Assembly (NCBI GenBank): GCA_003034855.1
Contig: PZKD01000016.1
Span: 1-35,122 of the forward strand
From: an archaeon SCG-AAA382B04
GTDB taxonomy: Archaea; Halobacteriota; Methanonatronarchaeia; Methanonatronarchaeales; Methanonatronarchaeaceae
Reading direction: 5' to 3'
Length of the DNA stretch: 35,122 nt
This document shows positions 25,437 to 34,223 of the stretch, in pieces (within the stretch, counting starts at the first letter, position 1; each line of letters begins with the position of its first letter). Position numbers and translations under genes: made by a program. The notes below the pieces were generated by a model, which was not told the origin of the DNA, did no database searches, and saw nothing but the letters and a program-made list of their open reading frames with translations.

Positions 25437-25442
25437 CTCCTT
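25437..25442 (-). promoter_or_regulatory. Ribosome-binding site of copy 1
   Basis: AAGGAG on the minus strand with five-base spacing to the ATG at 25431 supports that start. Confidence 0.6.
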
Positions 25443-25502
25443 ATTATAAACTATTTATTTTTATTATTAACCCTTCCCATTTTTGGATTTGTCTTTTAGT
25501 TG

Positions 25503-26784
25503 TTTGATGGGTTTATTTTGTTTTGTTTTTGGTTAGGGAGTTTTCTTGGGGTAAAGGGCTTTTACCATGTGTCCATTTTGTGGCTTAGAAGCCCTATTTG
25601 CTCTATGTGGATTGATTTTATTTCGCTTCAGGAACTGGTAAAAGAGCGTGGAAACGTATACTGCCTGCGAGCGCTTTCCATAGAGCGGTTTTCTCACTAT
25701 AGGTATGTAGATCCCTCATTCCAAATATCTCCTCTGGCTACTTTGAATATATGCTCTATCTTTGACCTCTTCAGTTTAATAATCGTCGTAGTTTAGGGTT
25801 TTTTTGATAGTTTCTCCCACTACTTTCCTCAAACTCTTCCAAGAAGATTCCTCAAACTTTTTTGAGTTTTGTGAATCGAACCATTTAATGTTTACAGAAG
25901 CTTTTTCGAGCTTCTCCTTCACCTTTTCCACTCAATCCTGGATCATTGGATTGATTATCGGAACAATCCTTTGTCTCACGGAGTTGAGGTAGTTATCATA
26001 TGCGAAAAACCCTCCATCAGCAATAACGGCCTTCTTGTTACCCTGTTTCGTTCCTAAGGTAGCTAGAATCATCTCATCTTCAAATATCTTTTTTAGCAGT
26101 ATCGGTAGAGTATATCTCTAGCTTTTGTAGGGAGAAGTTGGAGAGATTGATCAAGAGAGAAGCTTGAAACCCTACGATAGTGCCTTTAGTCGTCGAGTGC
26201 TGGAACTTGGCGCCAAAAGCCTCCTGTTTGATCTTCTTACCACTCCTATACTTGTTTAAGTCTACTTCGATCTTAAAGTTGTCTATAGCATAGACTTCAT
26301 CTGATTTACCGTCAAAGTTTCGGATTGAAACGTCTTTGAGTTGAACAGGAAGCCTTTTACGCTCCTCTGTTAAAATTCACTGTAGCTGTCCAATCTCCTC
26401 AAATGCTTTAAACCCATAGCACTTCTCAACTCCTTGTTACTTCGTAAAAAATTATAAAAGGTTACCGGAGGAAGATCCAGGAGCGCTCTCACGGCTTCAA
26501 TCAAAATGAATTCAGTGAATCTTTTATCCATTTTGTCAGTCTTGTTTCGGTGAAATCTTTGCAAGACATCTTCTTTCAAGTTTTTGGCGAAGGAAGTCAC
26601 CAGCTCATGCTCAGCAACTGGTGTGAGCTTCCCATCATTAATCTCTTCAACTAATTCAGCTTTCATAGTTGTTTAAACAATTATGTTTCTTTGCACTTAA
26701 GTTTTATCCATAAAAAGCTCCTTAAAACTGTCTACAGTGGAAGTAGATGCTGCAAACGATAGTCCTCAAATCAAGAAAACCCAT
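25503..26784 (-). mobile_element. Decayed insertion sequence
   Basis: The remains of a DDE-type transposase gene lie between imperfect ends. TGATGGGTTTA (left, from 25505) resembles the complement of the right end AAACCCAT (26777-26784) over the eight bases ATGGGTTT. A direct TAGTTG occurs just outside both ends (25497-25502 and 26785-26790) and could be a target-site duplication, though four extra bases at the left end make this uncertain. Ends and family are tentative. Confidence 0.4.
25618..26666 (-). pseudogene. Transposase, DDE type, broken
   Basis: An intact N-terminal frame of 98 residues (26370-26666, MKAELVEEINDGKLTPVAEHE...) ends in a stop. The frame then resumes in another phase with RLPVQLKDVSIRNFDG, EVYAIDNFKIEVDLNKYR (likely first Asp), FGAKFQHSTTKGTIVGFQ, then after another break ATLGTKQGNKKAVIADGGFF (likely second Asp), AYDNYLNSVRQRIVPIINPM, and finally DLHTYSEKTALWKALAGSIR (possible Glu region). 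At least four stops or frame changes are needed; one is a +1 in a T run. The pattern matches the DDE_Tnp_1 group common in methanogens. It cannot make an active enzyme. It sits between two exported redox operons. Confidence 0.8.
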
Positions 26785-26917
26785 TAGTTGAAAAAAAGCA
26801 TAGAAAGCAGAGAACATAGAAAAAGAAGAAACTCAAAAATGGGAGGGGTTATTTTATTATACATTTTAATTGCCTTTTTTTAAAATAAAAAAAATCTCAA
26901 TAGATAAGAGTTTCCGC

Positions 26918-26941
26918 AAGTTAATTTGTTTTAATTAACTT
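26918..26941. repeat. Inverted repeat, possible distal operator
   Basis: A perfect nine-base dyad (AAGTTAATT, six-base loop, AATTAACTT). It shares the AAGTTAA half-site with the dyad at 27206-27226, in the opposite arm order. Both are AT-only apart from one G/C per arm, so chance cannot be ruled out. Confidence 0.45.
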
Positions 26942-27205
26942 ACAATTTAAATTAAAATTTGGATTTTTGACTGGAGAAGGCTTAAAAAGTATTTAACTGG
27001 TTAAAAATGATATAACTTTAAAGATTTTTTTTCGAATTTTTAAATTTTTTGGTTATTTCGCATTGGATGGTGTTATTACTATAAATTAAGCATTAATTGA
27101 TCCTTATGGCATTTATTTAATTATAAATTGAAAATTATAACAATTTATGAAACCTTTTATATTGTTAATTAATCATGATAACATAGAAACAAAAATGAAA
27201 TGAAT

Positions 27206-27226
27206 TTAACTTAATAAATAAGTTAA
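27206..27226. promoter_or_regulatory. Dyad upstream of the TATA box, possible operator
   Basis: A perfect eight-base dyad TTAACTTA-ATAAA-TAAGTTAA ends five bases before the TTATAAAAA box at 27232, at the place where TFB binds. A protein bound here could block or recruit transcription initiation. Confidence 0.45.
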
Positions 27227-27231
27227 GAAGA

Positions 27232-27240
27232 TTATAAAAA
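27232..27240 (+). promoter_or_regulatory. TATA box of the oxidoreductase operon
   Basis: TTATAAAAA, about 65 bases before the ATG at 27300. It predicts a leader of about 38 bases that holds the GAGG ribosome-binding site. Confidence 0.5.
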
Positions 27241-27299
27241 CCATATCCCACTAATAAACTTAATATAAATAAACAACATAAGAAAAAATAGAGGAAAAA

Positions 27300-28148
27300 A
27301 TGAGTAAAGAAAAAGAGAGAGAAGGCGGATTTTCAATGAACACTAGTGACATAGATAGAAGAAAATTTCTAAAAGGACTGGCAGTGGCAGGATCAGCTGC
27401 TGCAGTAGGCGTCTCCGGATGTCTAGATGATAATGGAGAAGATGGGGAACCTACAACACAATTTGCATGCCCCTACTGTGATAAAACCTTTAGTACTGAA
27501 TCAGACCTTAAAACACACATAGATGAAAACCATATGGGGGAGGAAACTGAGCCACAAGCAGGTAGAATGCTAGTAATAGATTACACCAAATGTACGGGAT
27601 GCGGAATTTGTGAACAAGTTTGTGCAGAGAAATGGCAAGAAGAAATTGCACCAGACACCGCTGAGGACACATTAAATTTCGAATATTCAAGAATGAAATC
27701 CACAAGATTTCAGTTTGTAGACACACTCAACGTATGCCGATACTGTACCCTCCAAGAATGGGCAGAAGGTTCAACCAATTATCCCTGTGCCGAAGTATGT
27801 CCACCAGACTGTATAGAAACAGTTCCAGAAGGAGAAGGCAAAGAAGGATACACTGGCATGGGATACAAAAAAGTTAACAGAGACCAATGCCTTGGCCTCG
27901 AAGATTGTGGTAAATGCTTAGAAATCTGTGAAGAACAATTCGGAAGCGATATCTTCTTCGATCCTGAAGAACACTTAGCACAGATATGTACAATGTGTGG
28001 TGGCCAACCAGCATGCGCTGATGCTTGTCCTGAAGACGCAATAGAATTTGCCCAACCAGGAATAAATGGCAGATACTTTGCACGAACACCAGATCAACAA
28101 GCCAGTTTGCTTTACAGAAAACTATATAACCATAGGAGGGAGATCTAA
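27300..28148 (+). CDS. Tat lipoprotein four-cluster ferredoxin with C2H2 zinc-finger motif
   Basis: This 282-residue protein has a twin-arginine signal DRRKFLKGL (Arg20-Arg21), and its hydrophobic core ends in a lipobox VSGC (Cys41), the arrangement of halophile-type Tat lipoproteins. A linker is followed by a classical C2H2 motif (Cys57, Cys60, Phe64, Leu70, His73, His78). Then come ferredoxin ligands in the DmsB/HybA order: Cys98/101/104/108, Cys146/149/163/167, Cys197/203/206/210 and Cys230/233/239/243, for four 4Fe-4S clusters. It precedes the oxidoreductase gene with no gap. It is the likely electron acceptor of that enzyme and would carry it out through Tat. The E. coli YdhY/YdhV pair is a distant parallel. 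Confidence 0.9.
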   Translation: MSKEKEREGGFSMNTSDIDRRKFLKGLAVAGSAAAVGVSGCLDDNGEDGEPTTQFACPYCDKTFSTESDLKTHIDENHMGEETEPQAGRMLVIDYTKCTGCGICEQVCAEKWQEEIAPDTAEDTLNFEYSRMKSTRFQFVDTLNVCRYCTLQEWAEGSTNYPCAEVCPPDCIETVPEGEGKEGYTGMGYKKVNRDQCLGLEDCGKCLEICEEQFGSDIFFDPEEHLAQICTMCGGQPACADACPEDAIEFAQPGINGRYFARTPDQQASLLYRKLYNHRREI

Positions 28149-30221
28149 ATGGCACTACCAAATGGAGTTTGGGGAAAAATACTCAGAGTAGACCTATCAA
28201 ACGAAACATCTACACTAATAGAACCAGGTGAAGAGGTATATAAAACATATCTGGGCGGTGAAGCCCTAGGAATGTACTACCTATTCAATGAAGGAATCGC
28301 TAGCCCTGATGTAGATCCTTTTGATCCAGAAAACATGTTACAATACCTTGTTGGACCTACTAATGGAGTTGGACCAAACAATAGAACTACTTCAGTAACT
28401 AAGTCACCATATGGATTTGCTGCTGTATCACTATGTGGTGGGCAACACGCAAAACAACTTAAACTAGCAGGTTTAGATGGTATCCAGATAGTAGGAAAAG
28501 CATCTGACCCTGTATGGCTTGAAGTTGTAGACCAAGAAGTTGAGTTCAGAGATGCCAGCGATATTTGGGGAACACAAATCGAACACGCTGAAACATATAT
28601 GAAAAATAGAGTACAAGCAGACAATGAATCCTACGATGAAAACCTATTAGTTGAAGATGACATGACCGATAGATGGGCAGAGCTACAGCCACCAAAAGAG
28701 GATCAAACAATAGGAGCTAAAAGATACGCAGCAACCTTGGTTATAGGTCCTGGCTCAGAAAACAAAGTATGGTATGGAGCAACAATGACAGAAGGAGCAA
28801 GAGCTCATGGTAGACATGGATGTGGGGGGATAGCAGGATCTAAAAATCTAAAAGGAATAGCTGTCAGAGGCACAATGGGACATCCATTAGCAGATAGATC
28901 AGGATACCTCAACACAGTTAGATCCATACAAAACGCTGAAAGTGGATCCTATTGGTGGAGACAATATGGAACCCCTGGTATCAGTCCAGCTACAAGCAAT
29001 TGGGAAGGAGGATATCCAGTATGGAACTGGAAATACAGTGCATGGAACGACCCATTCGCCACAAAGGCATATGCAGGAAGCTTCATGGATGATGCCTCCT
29101 GGGTTAAAAAGCAAACATGCCCCGGATGTAACCTAACATGTTTGAGCACTGTTCAAATCTCCAGTGACGATGAAATGATGGATGGAATATTAACCGATAT
29201 GCCTGACTGGGAAGCAATGGGAATGGTCGGAGGAATGCTTGGCTATATATACCCACAAGAAGGTAAATTCGAGGGACTCACACCAGCAGATCCATATCCA
29301 GGAGACCAAGAAGACCTAGTAGAAGCTTTAAACAAATTACAATATACAACATGGAAACATGATGCCAATGCCCTAGATTTCATAGAAGGAGGAGCCACCA
29401 TCGGTTGTGTAATGCAATTGTATAGTGATGGAGTAATAACAATGGACGACATGCCAGGGATTGACGAAGAACCATACTTTGGAAATGTCCACGCAGTAGA
29501 TCAATTAATGAACCTATTAATCCAAGGACCAGATCAAGAAAACGAATTCGGAGCTGCAATGGCCAAAGGAACATGGGAAACAGCAAAATATTTCGCAGAT
29601 GAGAAGGGCAATGAAAACGTTCCAGCCGATGCCAGTTATGACACAATAATGGACTATGCTCAAACAGGTAAAAGATATGGACAACCCGCACACGGTGTAA
29701 GAAGTGGAAGAGATAAAGATGCTCTAGAATACGTAACACAATACAGACCAATTATACACACCGGTGGAGCAACACCTCAAGCACAAAACACTACTTCACT
29801 CGTAAATTCAATGGTATACTGTAGCTTCGCACAAGGATTCTGGGGAATAGAAGGTATGAAGAACTTAGTTAATTCAGCAACAGGCTGGAGCTTACAAGAA
29901 GCAGATCTTAGACAAGTAGGAGAAAGAGCATGGAACATGGGAAGAATATTCAACCTATATTCCCAAGAAATAGAGAATCCTAAAGAGGAATGGGATACAA
30001 AAGATATGTTCCCAGCTCATTGGTGGGAACCTTCCCCAACTGGTCCAGTAGAAGGAAGAGCAGCGTATGAAGGAGATTCAAGCGCACTATTTGATGAAGC
30101 ACTGCCAGATTATTGGTCAAAAAGAGGATGGTCAGAAGACAAAGGAGTTCCAACTCAATCCAAACTAGATGAACTTGGTCTAACCGACTTAGTTGGTGAC
30201 ATAGCCAGCGACCTCAGATAA
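28149..30221 (+). CDS. Tungsten-containing aldehyde:ferredoxin oxidoreductase
   Basis: This 690-residue enzyme is somewhat longer than the usual 600-650. N-terminal GVWGKILRVDLSN and YLGGEALGMYYLF match the family. GRHGCGGIAGSKNLKGIAVRG (near residues 221-241) binds the pterin. The 4Fe-4S ligands are Cys324-x2-Cys327-x3-Cys331 (CPGCNLTC) and probably Cys558. It oxidises an aldehyde or related carbon-centred substrate; the substrate is not clear. It has no signal peptide, so if exported it must travel with the Tat ferredoxin encoded directly upstream. Its ATG follows the upstream stop without gap, with GGAGG about eight bases before it. A T-rich tract ends the operon at about 30231. Confidence 0.93.
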   Translation: MALPNGVWGKILRVDLSNETSTLIEPGEEVYKTYLGGEALGMYYLFNEGIASPDVDPFDPENMLQYLVGPTNGVGPNNRTTSVTKSPYGFAAVSLCGGQHAKQLKLAGLDGIQIVGKASDPVWLEVVDQEVEFRDASDIWGTQIEHAETYMKNRVQADNESYDENLLVEDDMTDRWAELQPPKEDQTIGAKRYAATLVIGPGSENKVWYGATMTEGARAHGRHGCGGIAGSKNLKGIAVRGTMGHPLADRSGYLNTVRSIQNAESGSYWWRQYGTPGISPATSNWEGGYPVWNWKYSAWNDPFATKAYAGSFMDDASWVKKQTCPGCNLTCLSTVQISSDDEMMDGILTDMPDWEAMGMVGGMLGYIYPQEGKFEGLTPADPYPGDQEDLVEALNKLQYTTWKHDANALDFIEGGATIGCVMQLYSDGVITMDDMPGIDEEPYFGNVHAVDQLMNLLIQGPDQENEFGAAMAKGTWETAKYFADEKGNENVPADASYDTIMDYAQTGKRYGQPAHGVRSGRDKDALEYVTQYRPIIHTGGATPQAQNTTSLVNSMVYCSFAQGFWGIEGMKNLVNSATGWSLQEADLRQVGERAWNMGRIFNLYSQEIENPKEEWDTKDMFPAHWWEPSPTGPVEGRAAYEGDSSALFDEALPDYWSKRGWSEDKGVPTQSKLDELGLTDLVGDIASDLR

Positions 30222-30230
30222 ATATCAAAA

Positions 30231-30266
30231 CTTTTTTCTTTTTTTATTTTTTTTTTCAGTTTTTAA
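30231..30266 (+). terminator. T-rich terminator after the oxidoreductase gene
   Basis: Several runs of T (CTTTTTTCTTTTTTTATTTTTTTTTT) follow about 10 bases after the stop, with no strong stem, typical for archaea. Confidence 0.6.
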
Positions 30267-30344
30267 AAAAAAAATCGTGACTAAGCTAGTTTAAAAAGGT
30301 TTTTTGGTTTTAGAAGATTTACACTTAAAAAAAGTTGGAAAAAT

Positions 30345-31778
30345 ATGCAAGTTATAGTCTGTAGCTGTGATAATAGTAGCTTAGATGCAAAACATATTAG
30401 GCTCTTTTTAAACTCAAAAGAAGAAATTGATGAACTAAAAATCTTCAAAGAACTTTGCGAATCAGATGACAAAGAAAAACAAATGGAATCTCAAAAAAGA
30501 CAAGAAAAAACATTAATAGCGGCATGTCCTAAATTAACAGACTTTAAAAAAAATAAAGGCCCCTCCACTCAGTTATTAGATCTAAAAAACTTAGTTTATT
30601 CTGTAAACCCTGAAGAAAAAACTACTGATAAAGTTAAAAAATTATTGGAAGAAAAAATAAATGAATTAGACAGAAAGAAAATATTTTATCGTGAAAAAGA
30701 AACGGATAAAGCTAATATTTTATCAATGGAACCTAGCTTGGGAGAAGAAAAAGACACTTTTTTGAAAATAAATCGAGATAAATGTCCTAGCACTGAAGAA
30801 TGGAGTTGTAGTTATTGTAAGGATTCTTGTCCAACCGATTCATTTAATGACAAAAAAATGGCTGTTGATAAAAGAAAATGCACTCTGTGTGGGATATGTA
30901 GTAATAGCTGTTTTCTAGATTTATTAGAGAAAGATCCAAAAAAAGACCTAACAACTTCAATCGAAACAGTCTTTGGGCAAAAAAACCCGGAGAAAAAACC
31001 CAAGCTAAATAGAGCCAAAAAAAAATCTATTGATGCCCCAATCTTGGCATTTGCCTGTTCTCAAAAACCAAAAAAGGTTTTAAGATATATGGGTAAAAAG
31101 AGTCTAACGTATCCTTCGGAAATAATTCCAATATTTATCCCTTGCTTATCTGAAATTAACACAAAGAACATATTAGATGTTTTTTTAAAAGGCGGAGAGG
31201 GAGTTCTACTAATAGGATGTGAAAATTGTTTCAATGAATCCAAAAAATACACAAAAAAGCTGTTGAAAACCTTTCAAGGATCTTTTAAAGACACTTTGCT
31301 TCAAGATAGAGTTAAGTTAATAAAAACCAATGGTAGAGATTCCAAAGAAATCAATAAAGAAATAAAAGATTTTTCATCTAATTTAGATTCCAAAGAAAAG
31401 GTGGATATTGCTCTATTTACTGATAATATAAAAAAAGATATTGAAAAAGAACCACTAGAGAAGTATGATACAACAAAGAGAAAAACATTAATTAAATACC
31501 TAAAGAAAATTTCATCAACACTAGATGTTAGAAAAACAAAATTAAAAAACCTCACCCCTTTATTTGCTCCTAAAATTGATTTAAACCAATGCAATAGTTG
31601 TGAAAAATGCTTCAAAGAATGTTCTACAGATGCATTACAGAAAAAAGAAGACATATTAGTGATTCAAGAGTGGAAATGTGTAGGATGTAACAAATGTGTT
31701 GAAAACTGCACAGAAGAGGCAATAGAGATTAAAAAAGAAACACCGTCAATTGAAAACATCTACTTACCCCTTAACTAA
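30345..31778 (+). CDS. HdrA/MvhD-like multi-cluster iron-sulfur protein
   Basis: This 477-residue soluble protein has no signal peptide. The N-terminus (QVIVCSCDNSS, and AACPKLTDF near residues 59-67) resembles the cluster-binding N-domain of heterodisulfide reductase HdrA. Two ferredoxin motifs follow (Cys147/155/158/162; Cys179/182/185/189). Residues about 230-300 (APILAFACSQ, IPCLSEINTKNILDVFLKGG, VLLIGCENC) match the MvhD/FrhD-type 2Fe-2S domain with Cys238, 267, 292 and 295. Two further 4Fe-4S motifs end the chain (CNSCEKCFKECS, CVGCNKCVENC). There is no FAD-binding domain. It would relay electrons between a dehydrogenase and Hdr-type partners inside the cell. The radical SAM gene follows after two bases. 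Confidence 0.75.
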   Translation: MQVIVCSCDNSSLDAKHIRLFLNSKEEIDELKIFKELCESDDKEKQMESQKRQEKTLIAACPKLTDFKKNKGPSTQLLDLKNLVYSVNPEEKTTDKVKKLLEEKINELDRKKIFYREKETDKANILSMEPSLGEEKDTFLKINRDKCPSTEEWSCSYCKDSCPTDSFNDKKMAVDKRKCTLCGICSNSCFLDLLEKDPKKDLTTSIETVFGQKNPEKKPKLNRAKKKSIDAPILAFACSQKPKKVLRYMGKKSLTYPSEIIPIFIPCLSEINTKNILDVFLKGGEGVLLIGCENCFNESKKYTKKLLKTFQGSFKDTLLQDRVKLIKTNGRDSKEINKEIKDFSSNLDSKEKVDIALFTDNIKKDIEKEPLEKYDTTKRKTLIKYLKKISSTLDVRKTKLKNLTPLFAPKIDLNQCNSCEKCFKECSTDALQKKEDILVIQEWKCVGCNKCVENCTEEAIEIKKETPSIENIYLPLN

Positions 31779-31780
31779 AA

Positions 31781-33241
31781 ATGAAGATATTACTAATAAA
31801 CCCAGCCTGCGAAAAATCATGGTTTGAGTTTCATCCAAAAAAGAAAAGTTATTCCTTTCACACAACTGGCTCTTCCCCTCCCTTAGGTTTGTTGTACATT
31901 GCCACGAATCTAAAAGACCAGGAATACAATGTTGATTTAATAGATAATGACGCCGAAAGACTAAGCGAAAGAGAAATTTTAGAGTATATAGAAAAAAATA
32001 AACCCAAAATAGTGGGATTTAGTGCTTTAGTAGGCACAAGTGAAAATGCACACAGTTTAGCCAAAAAAATCAAAGAAAAATACCCCAAAATTCTAATTCT
32101 TTACGGAGGACCATTAGCAACAAATTTCCCTAAAAAATTAATGAAAAAATATGAATTTATAGATTATATCTTAAAAGGAGAAGCTGAAGAAACAATAATC
32201 ACCTTCTTAGAAAGATTAGAAAACAAAGAATCAGTCAATAATGTGAATGGAATTGTTTATCGTGAAAAAGGTGAAATTATAGCTGATGAAGAAGTTCCAA
32301 TTGTAAAAGATCTTAATACTTTAGTAACTCCAAAAAGATCCCTTTTAAAAAAAGAATATGACCTTTCTTTTCCTCTTGGGAATTCAGAAGTTAGATTAAG
32401 TGTAGATAAATATACACCAATACTTACATCTAGAGGATGTCCAAACAATTGTAATTTTTGTCTTTCTGAAAAAAACTCTTGGAGACCCCGCTCACCCGAG
32501 GACGTAGTAAATGAGATTGAAAAATTACATAAAAAAGGATATGGCCATTTTTTCTTCATTGACAATAATTTTGGTGCAGATAAAGAAAGAGCTAAAAAAA
32601 TATGTGATCTGATAATAGAGAAAGACTTAGACATATACTGGTGCGCACAGCTCTCTGCTAATACAGGAAATTATGAACTTTTTGCTAAAATGAAAAAAGC
32701 CGGTTGCGAAGGATTATTGTTAGGGATTGAAAGTGTAAACCGAGATATTTTAGATTACTATGATAAACCCCTCAAACCTGATCTCGCTAAAAAGATGGTG
32801 GATTTAGCCAGAAAATCGGGGATAAATGTTATAATCGGCACATTTATGATTGGAGCTCCAGATGAAACAAAAAAAGAAGCTAAGAAGACATTAGAATTTG
32901 CTAAGGAATTAGACATAGATGGCTTAGTCATTTCGAAGTTAACTCTAAAACCTCATACAACTCTCTGGAATGAAATGAAAGAGAAGGGTTACTTAACAGA
33001 GGATTTGATAGATGATAGGGTTGAGGAAACAATCAAACAACATGAAGTTAAAAGCCGGCTTTCGAAGGAACAATTGGATTCATTGATTGACTCTACCTAC
33101 TCAGAATTCATTAAAAGACCCTCATTTATAATTAAAACAATAAAAAGAATGATAACCTCAGAATTCAGAAGAAAATGGGTTTATATTAACTCAAGTGGTA
33201 TTTTACTTTACCTAAAAGAAAAACTAAAAGACATGTTTTGA
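31781..33241 (+). CDS. B12-binding-type radical SAM protein
   Basis: This 486-residue protein has an N-terminal Rossmann-like domain (residues 1-145: ILLINPAC, VDLIDNDAE, KIVGFSALVGTS, YGGPLATNFP, DYILKGEAEE), the pattern of BchE/methyltransferase-type radical SAM enzymes. The usual cobalt-ligand His is not seen: DLIDNDAE has no His. The radical SAM motif is Cys220-x3-Cys224-x2-Cys227 in SRGCPNNCNFC. FFIDNNFGADK, GLLLGIESVN and VIIGTFMIGAPDE mark the barrel. Substrate unknown. The gene follows the HdrA/MvhD-like gene by two bases, so the two are co-expressed. A second, distinct radical SAM gene is at 18025-19503. Confidence 0.88.
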   Translation: MKILLINPACEKSWFEFHPKKKSYSFHTTGSSPPLGLLYIATNLKDQEYNVDLIDNDAERLSEREILEYIEKNKPKIVGFSALVGTSENAHSLAKKIKEKYPKILILYGGPLATNFPKKLMKKYEFIDYILKGEAEETIITFLERLENKESVNNVNGIVYREKGEIIADEEVPIVKDLNTLVTPKRSLLKKEYDLSFPLGNSEVRLSVDKYTPILTSRGCPNNCNFCLSEKNSWRPRSPEDVVNEIEKLHKKGYGHFFFIDNNFGADKERAKKICDLIIEKDLDIYWCAQLSANTGNYELFAKMKKAGCEGLLLGIESVNRDILDYYDKPLKPDLAKKMVDLARKSGINVIIGTFMIGAPDETKKEAKKTLEFAKELDIDGLVISKLTLKPHTTLWNEMKEKGYLTEDLIDDRVEETIKQHEVKSRLSKEQLDSLIDSTYSEFIKRPSFIIKTIKRMITSEFRRKWVYINSSGILLYLKEKLKDMF

Positions 33242-33377
33242 TAAATGAAATTAAATTATTTATCAAACAATTAAAAAAGGATTTCACTTCCAGATGTTTC
33301 TTGATTAAGAAATTCTTTGAATCTATCAAGGAAAAGATTATTTTCATGTAAAAAAGAGAAAGGTTTTGGGTTTTAAC

Positions 33378-34178
33378 ATGAAAGAAAAAAAAGCTATAAT
33401 AAATCAATTTCATTCTTCCGTGTCCAACCATTTCCTTAGAAATGAACCGCAAGAGGTTTTAGCGTTTGATAGTCGATTCGAATTAAGTTTAGTGGAGGAA
33501 GAATACTATAAAATTGTGGAAAAATTCCCAATAGAGCTTGCTCAAGCTTTTCTCAGCACAAATGTACATCTTCCAATTGCAAAGTCCACTAAAACAAATC
33601 TTGTGATACCTCAAGAGTGTCTCAAATCAAAAACTGATTTTTTAGCTAACACTTTTGGATTACCCCTTGATAAAACAGAAATCTCTGAACTTAAAGAAGC
33701 TATAAATGAATGCTTTGGAACTAAATTTAATTTCATTAGTCCAACTCAAATAGATGGCTCTAAAGGAATTGATAAAGAAAACGAGATATCACTCATAGAT
33801 ATTGGAGTGGGTTATATGAAAGAATACAAAGATTCAGCTCTTTTTAAAACAAATTGCTCTGATTTTGGGACTAAAAAAGAAGTATTAGAAACTATTGACA
33901 GCTTAAATCCCAAGTTGTTATTTATTTCCAATCTAACCTCTGTTGAAGAAGTTAGAGATTTCATAGATGAACTTAAGGAATTTGGATATAAAATTCAAAA
34001 GGATAAAATCTTTGACAAAGAAAAAGCTTTGAAAGCAAGAGATTTATATAAAGATTTTTTTAAACAACATATAGACAATATTCAAAAAGATAAAGAATAT
34101 GATCCTAAAATAAGAACCAGTGATCTTAAAAATTGGTTAATTAACAATTCGCCTAGTAAACATTTTATAAAAAAATAG
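33378..34178 (+). CDS. Hypothetical protein of 266 residues
   Basis: The product is soluble, with no signal peptide, membrane segment or cysteine motif (only four isolated Cys). The N-terminal part is helical, a stretch ECFGTKFNFISPTQIDG follows near residue 120, and a strand LISLIDIGVGYM-like region comes next. The second half (LNPKLLFISNLTSVEEVRDFIDELKEFGYKI) has the alternating strand-helix pattern of a Rossmann-like domain. I do not recognise a family. The ATG at 33378 is preferred; an in-frame TTG at 33366 is also possible, and neither has a clear ribosome-binding site. It follows a 136-base spacer after the radical SAM gene on the same strand. No functional link is evident. Confidence 0.65.
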   Translation: MKEKKAIINQFHSSVSNHFLRNEPQEVLAFDSRFELSLVEEEYYKIVEKFPIELAQAFLSTNVHLPIAKSTKTNLVIPQECLKSKTDFLANTFGLPLDKTEISELKEAINECFGTKFNFISPTQIDGSKGIDKENEISLIDIGVGYMKEYKDSALFKTNCSDFGTKKEVLETIDSLNPKLLFISNLTSVEEVRDFIDELKEFGYKIQKDKIFDKEKALKARDLYKDFFKQHIDNIQKDKEYDPKIRTSDLKNWLINNSPSKHFIKK

Positions 34179-34223
34179 GCTTTTTTAATTCACTCACGGT
34201 TAGTTGAAAGTTTTTTCTACTTA

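Larger units (their letters stand above)
26785..27299. other. Long promoter region of the oxidoreductase operon
   Basis: This very AT-rich stretch holds no convincing gene. Two perfect dyads are present: 26918-26941 (AAGTTAATT/AATTAACTT, six-base loop) and 27206-27226 (TTAACTTA/TAAGTTAA, five-base loop). A TATA box TTATAAAAA (27232-27240) predicts a transcript start near 27262 and a 38-base leader with GAGG (27291-27294) six bases before the ATG. Another TATAAATA lies at 27264-27271. Confidence 0.55.

Noticed and set aside
25500-25992. Plus-strand open frames of 98 and 62 codons
   Set aside because: They are antisense to the decayed transposase and show no family pattern.
26838-26882. 14-codon hydrophobic frame (MGGVILLYILIAFF)
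   Set aside because: No ribosome-binding site or promoter, and such frames are expected by chance in AT-rich DNA.
27508-29751. Several minus-strand frames of 66-123 codons opposite the ferredoxin and oxidoreductase genes
   Set aside because: They are shadows of well-supported genes on the other strand, rich in Cys, His and Leu as expected from antisense translation.
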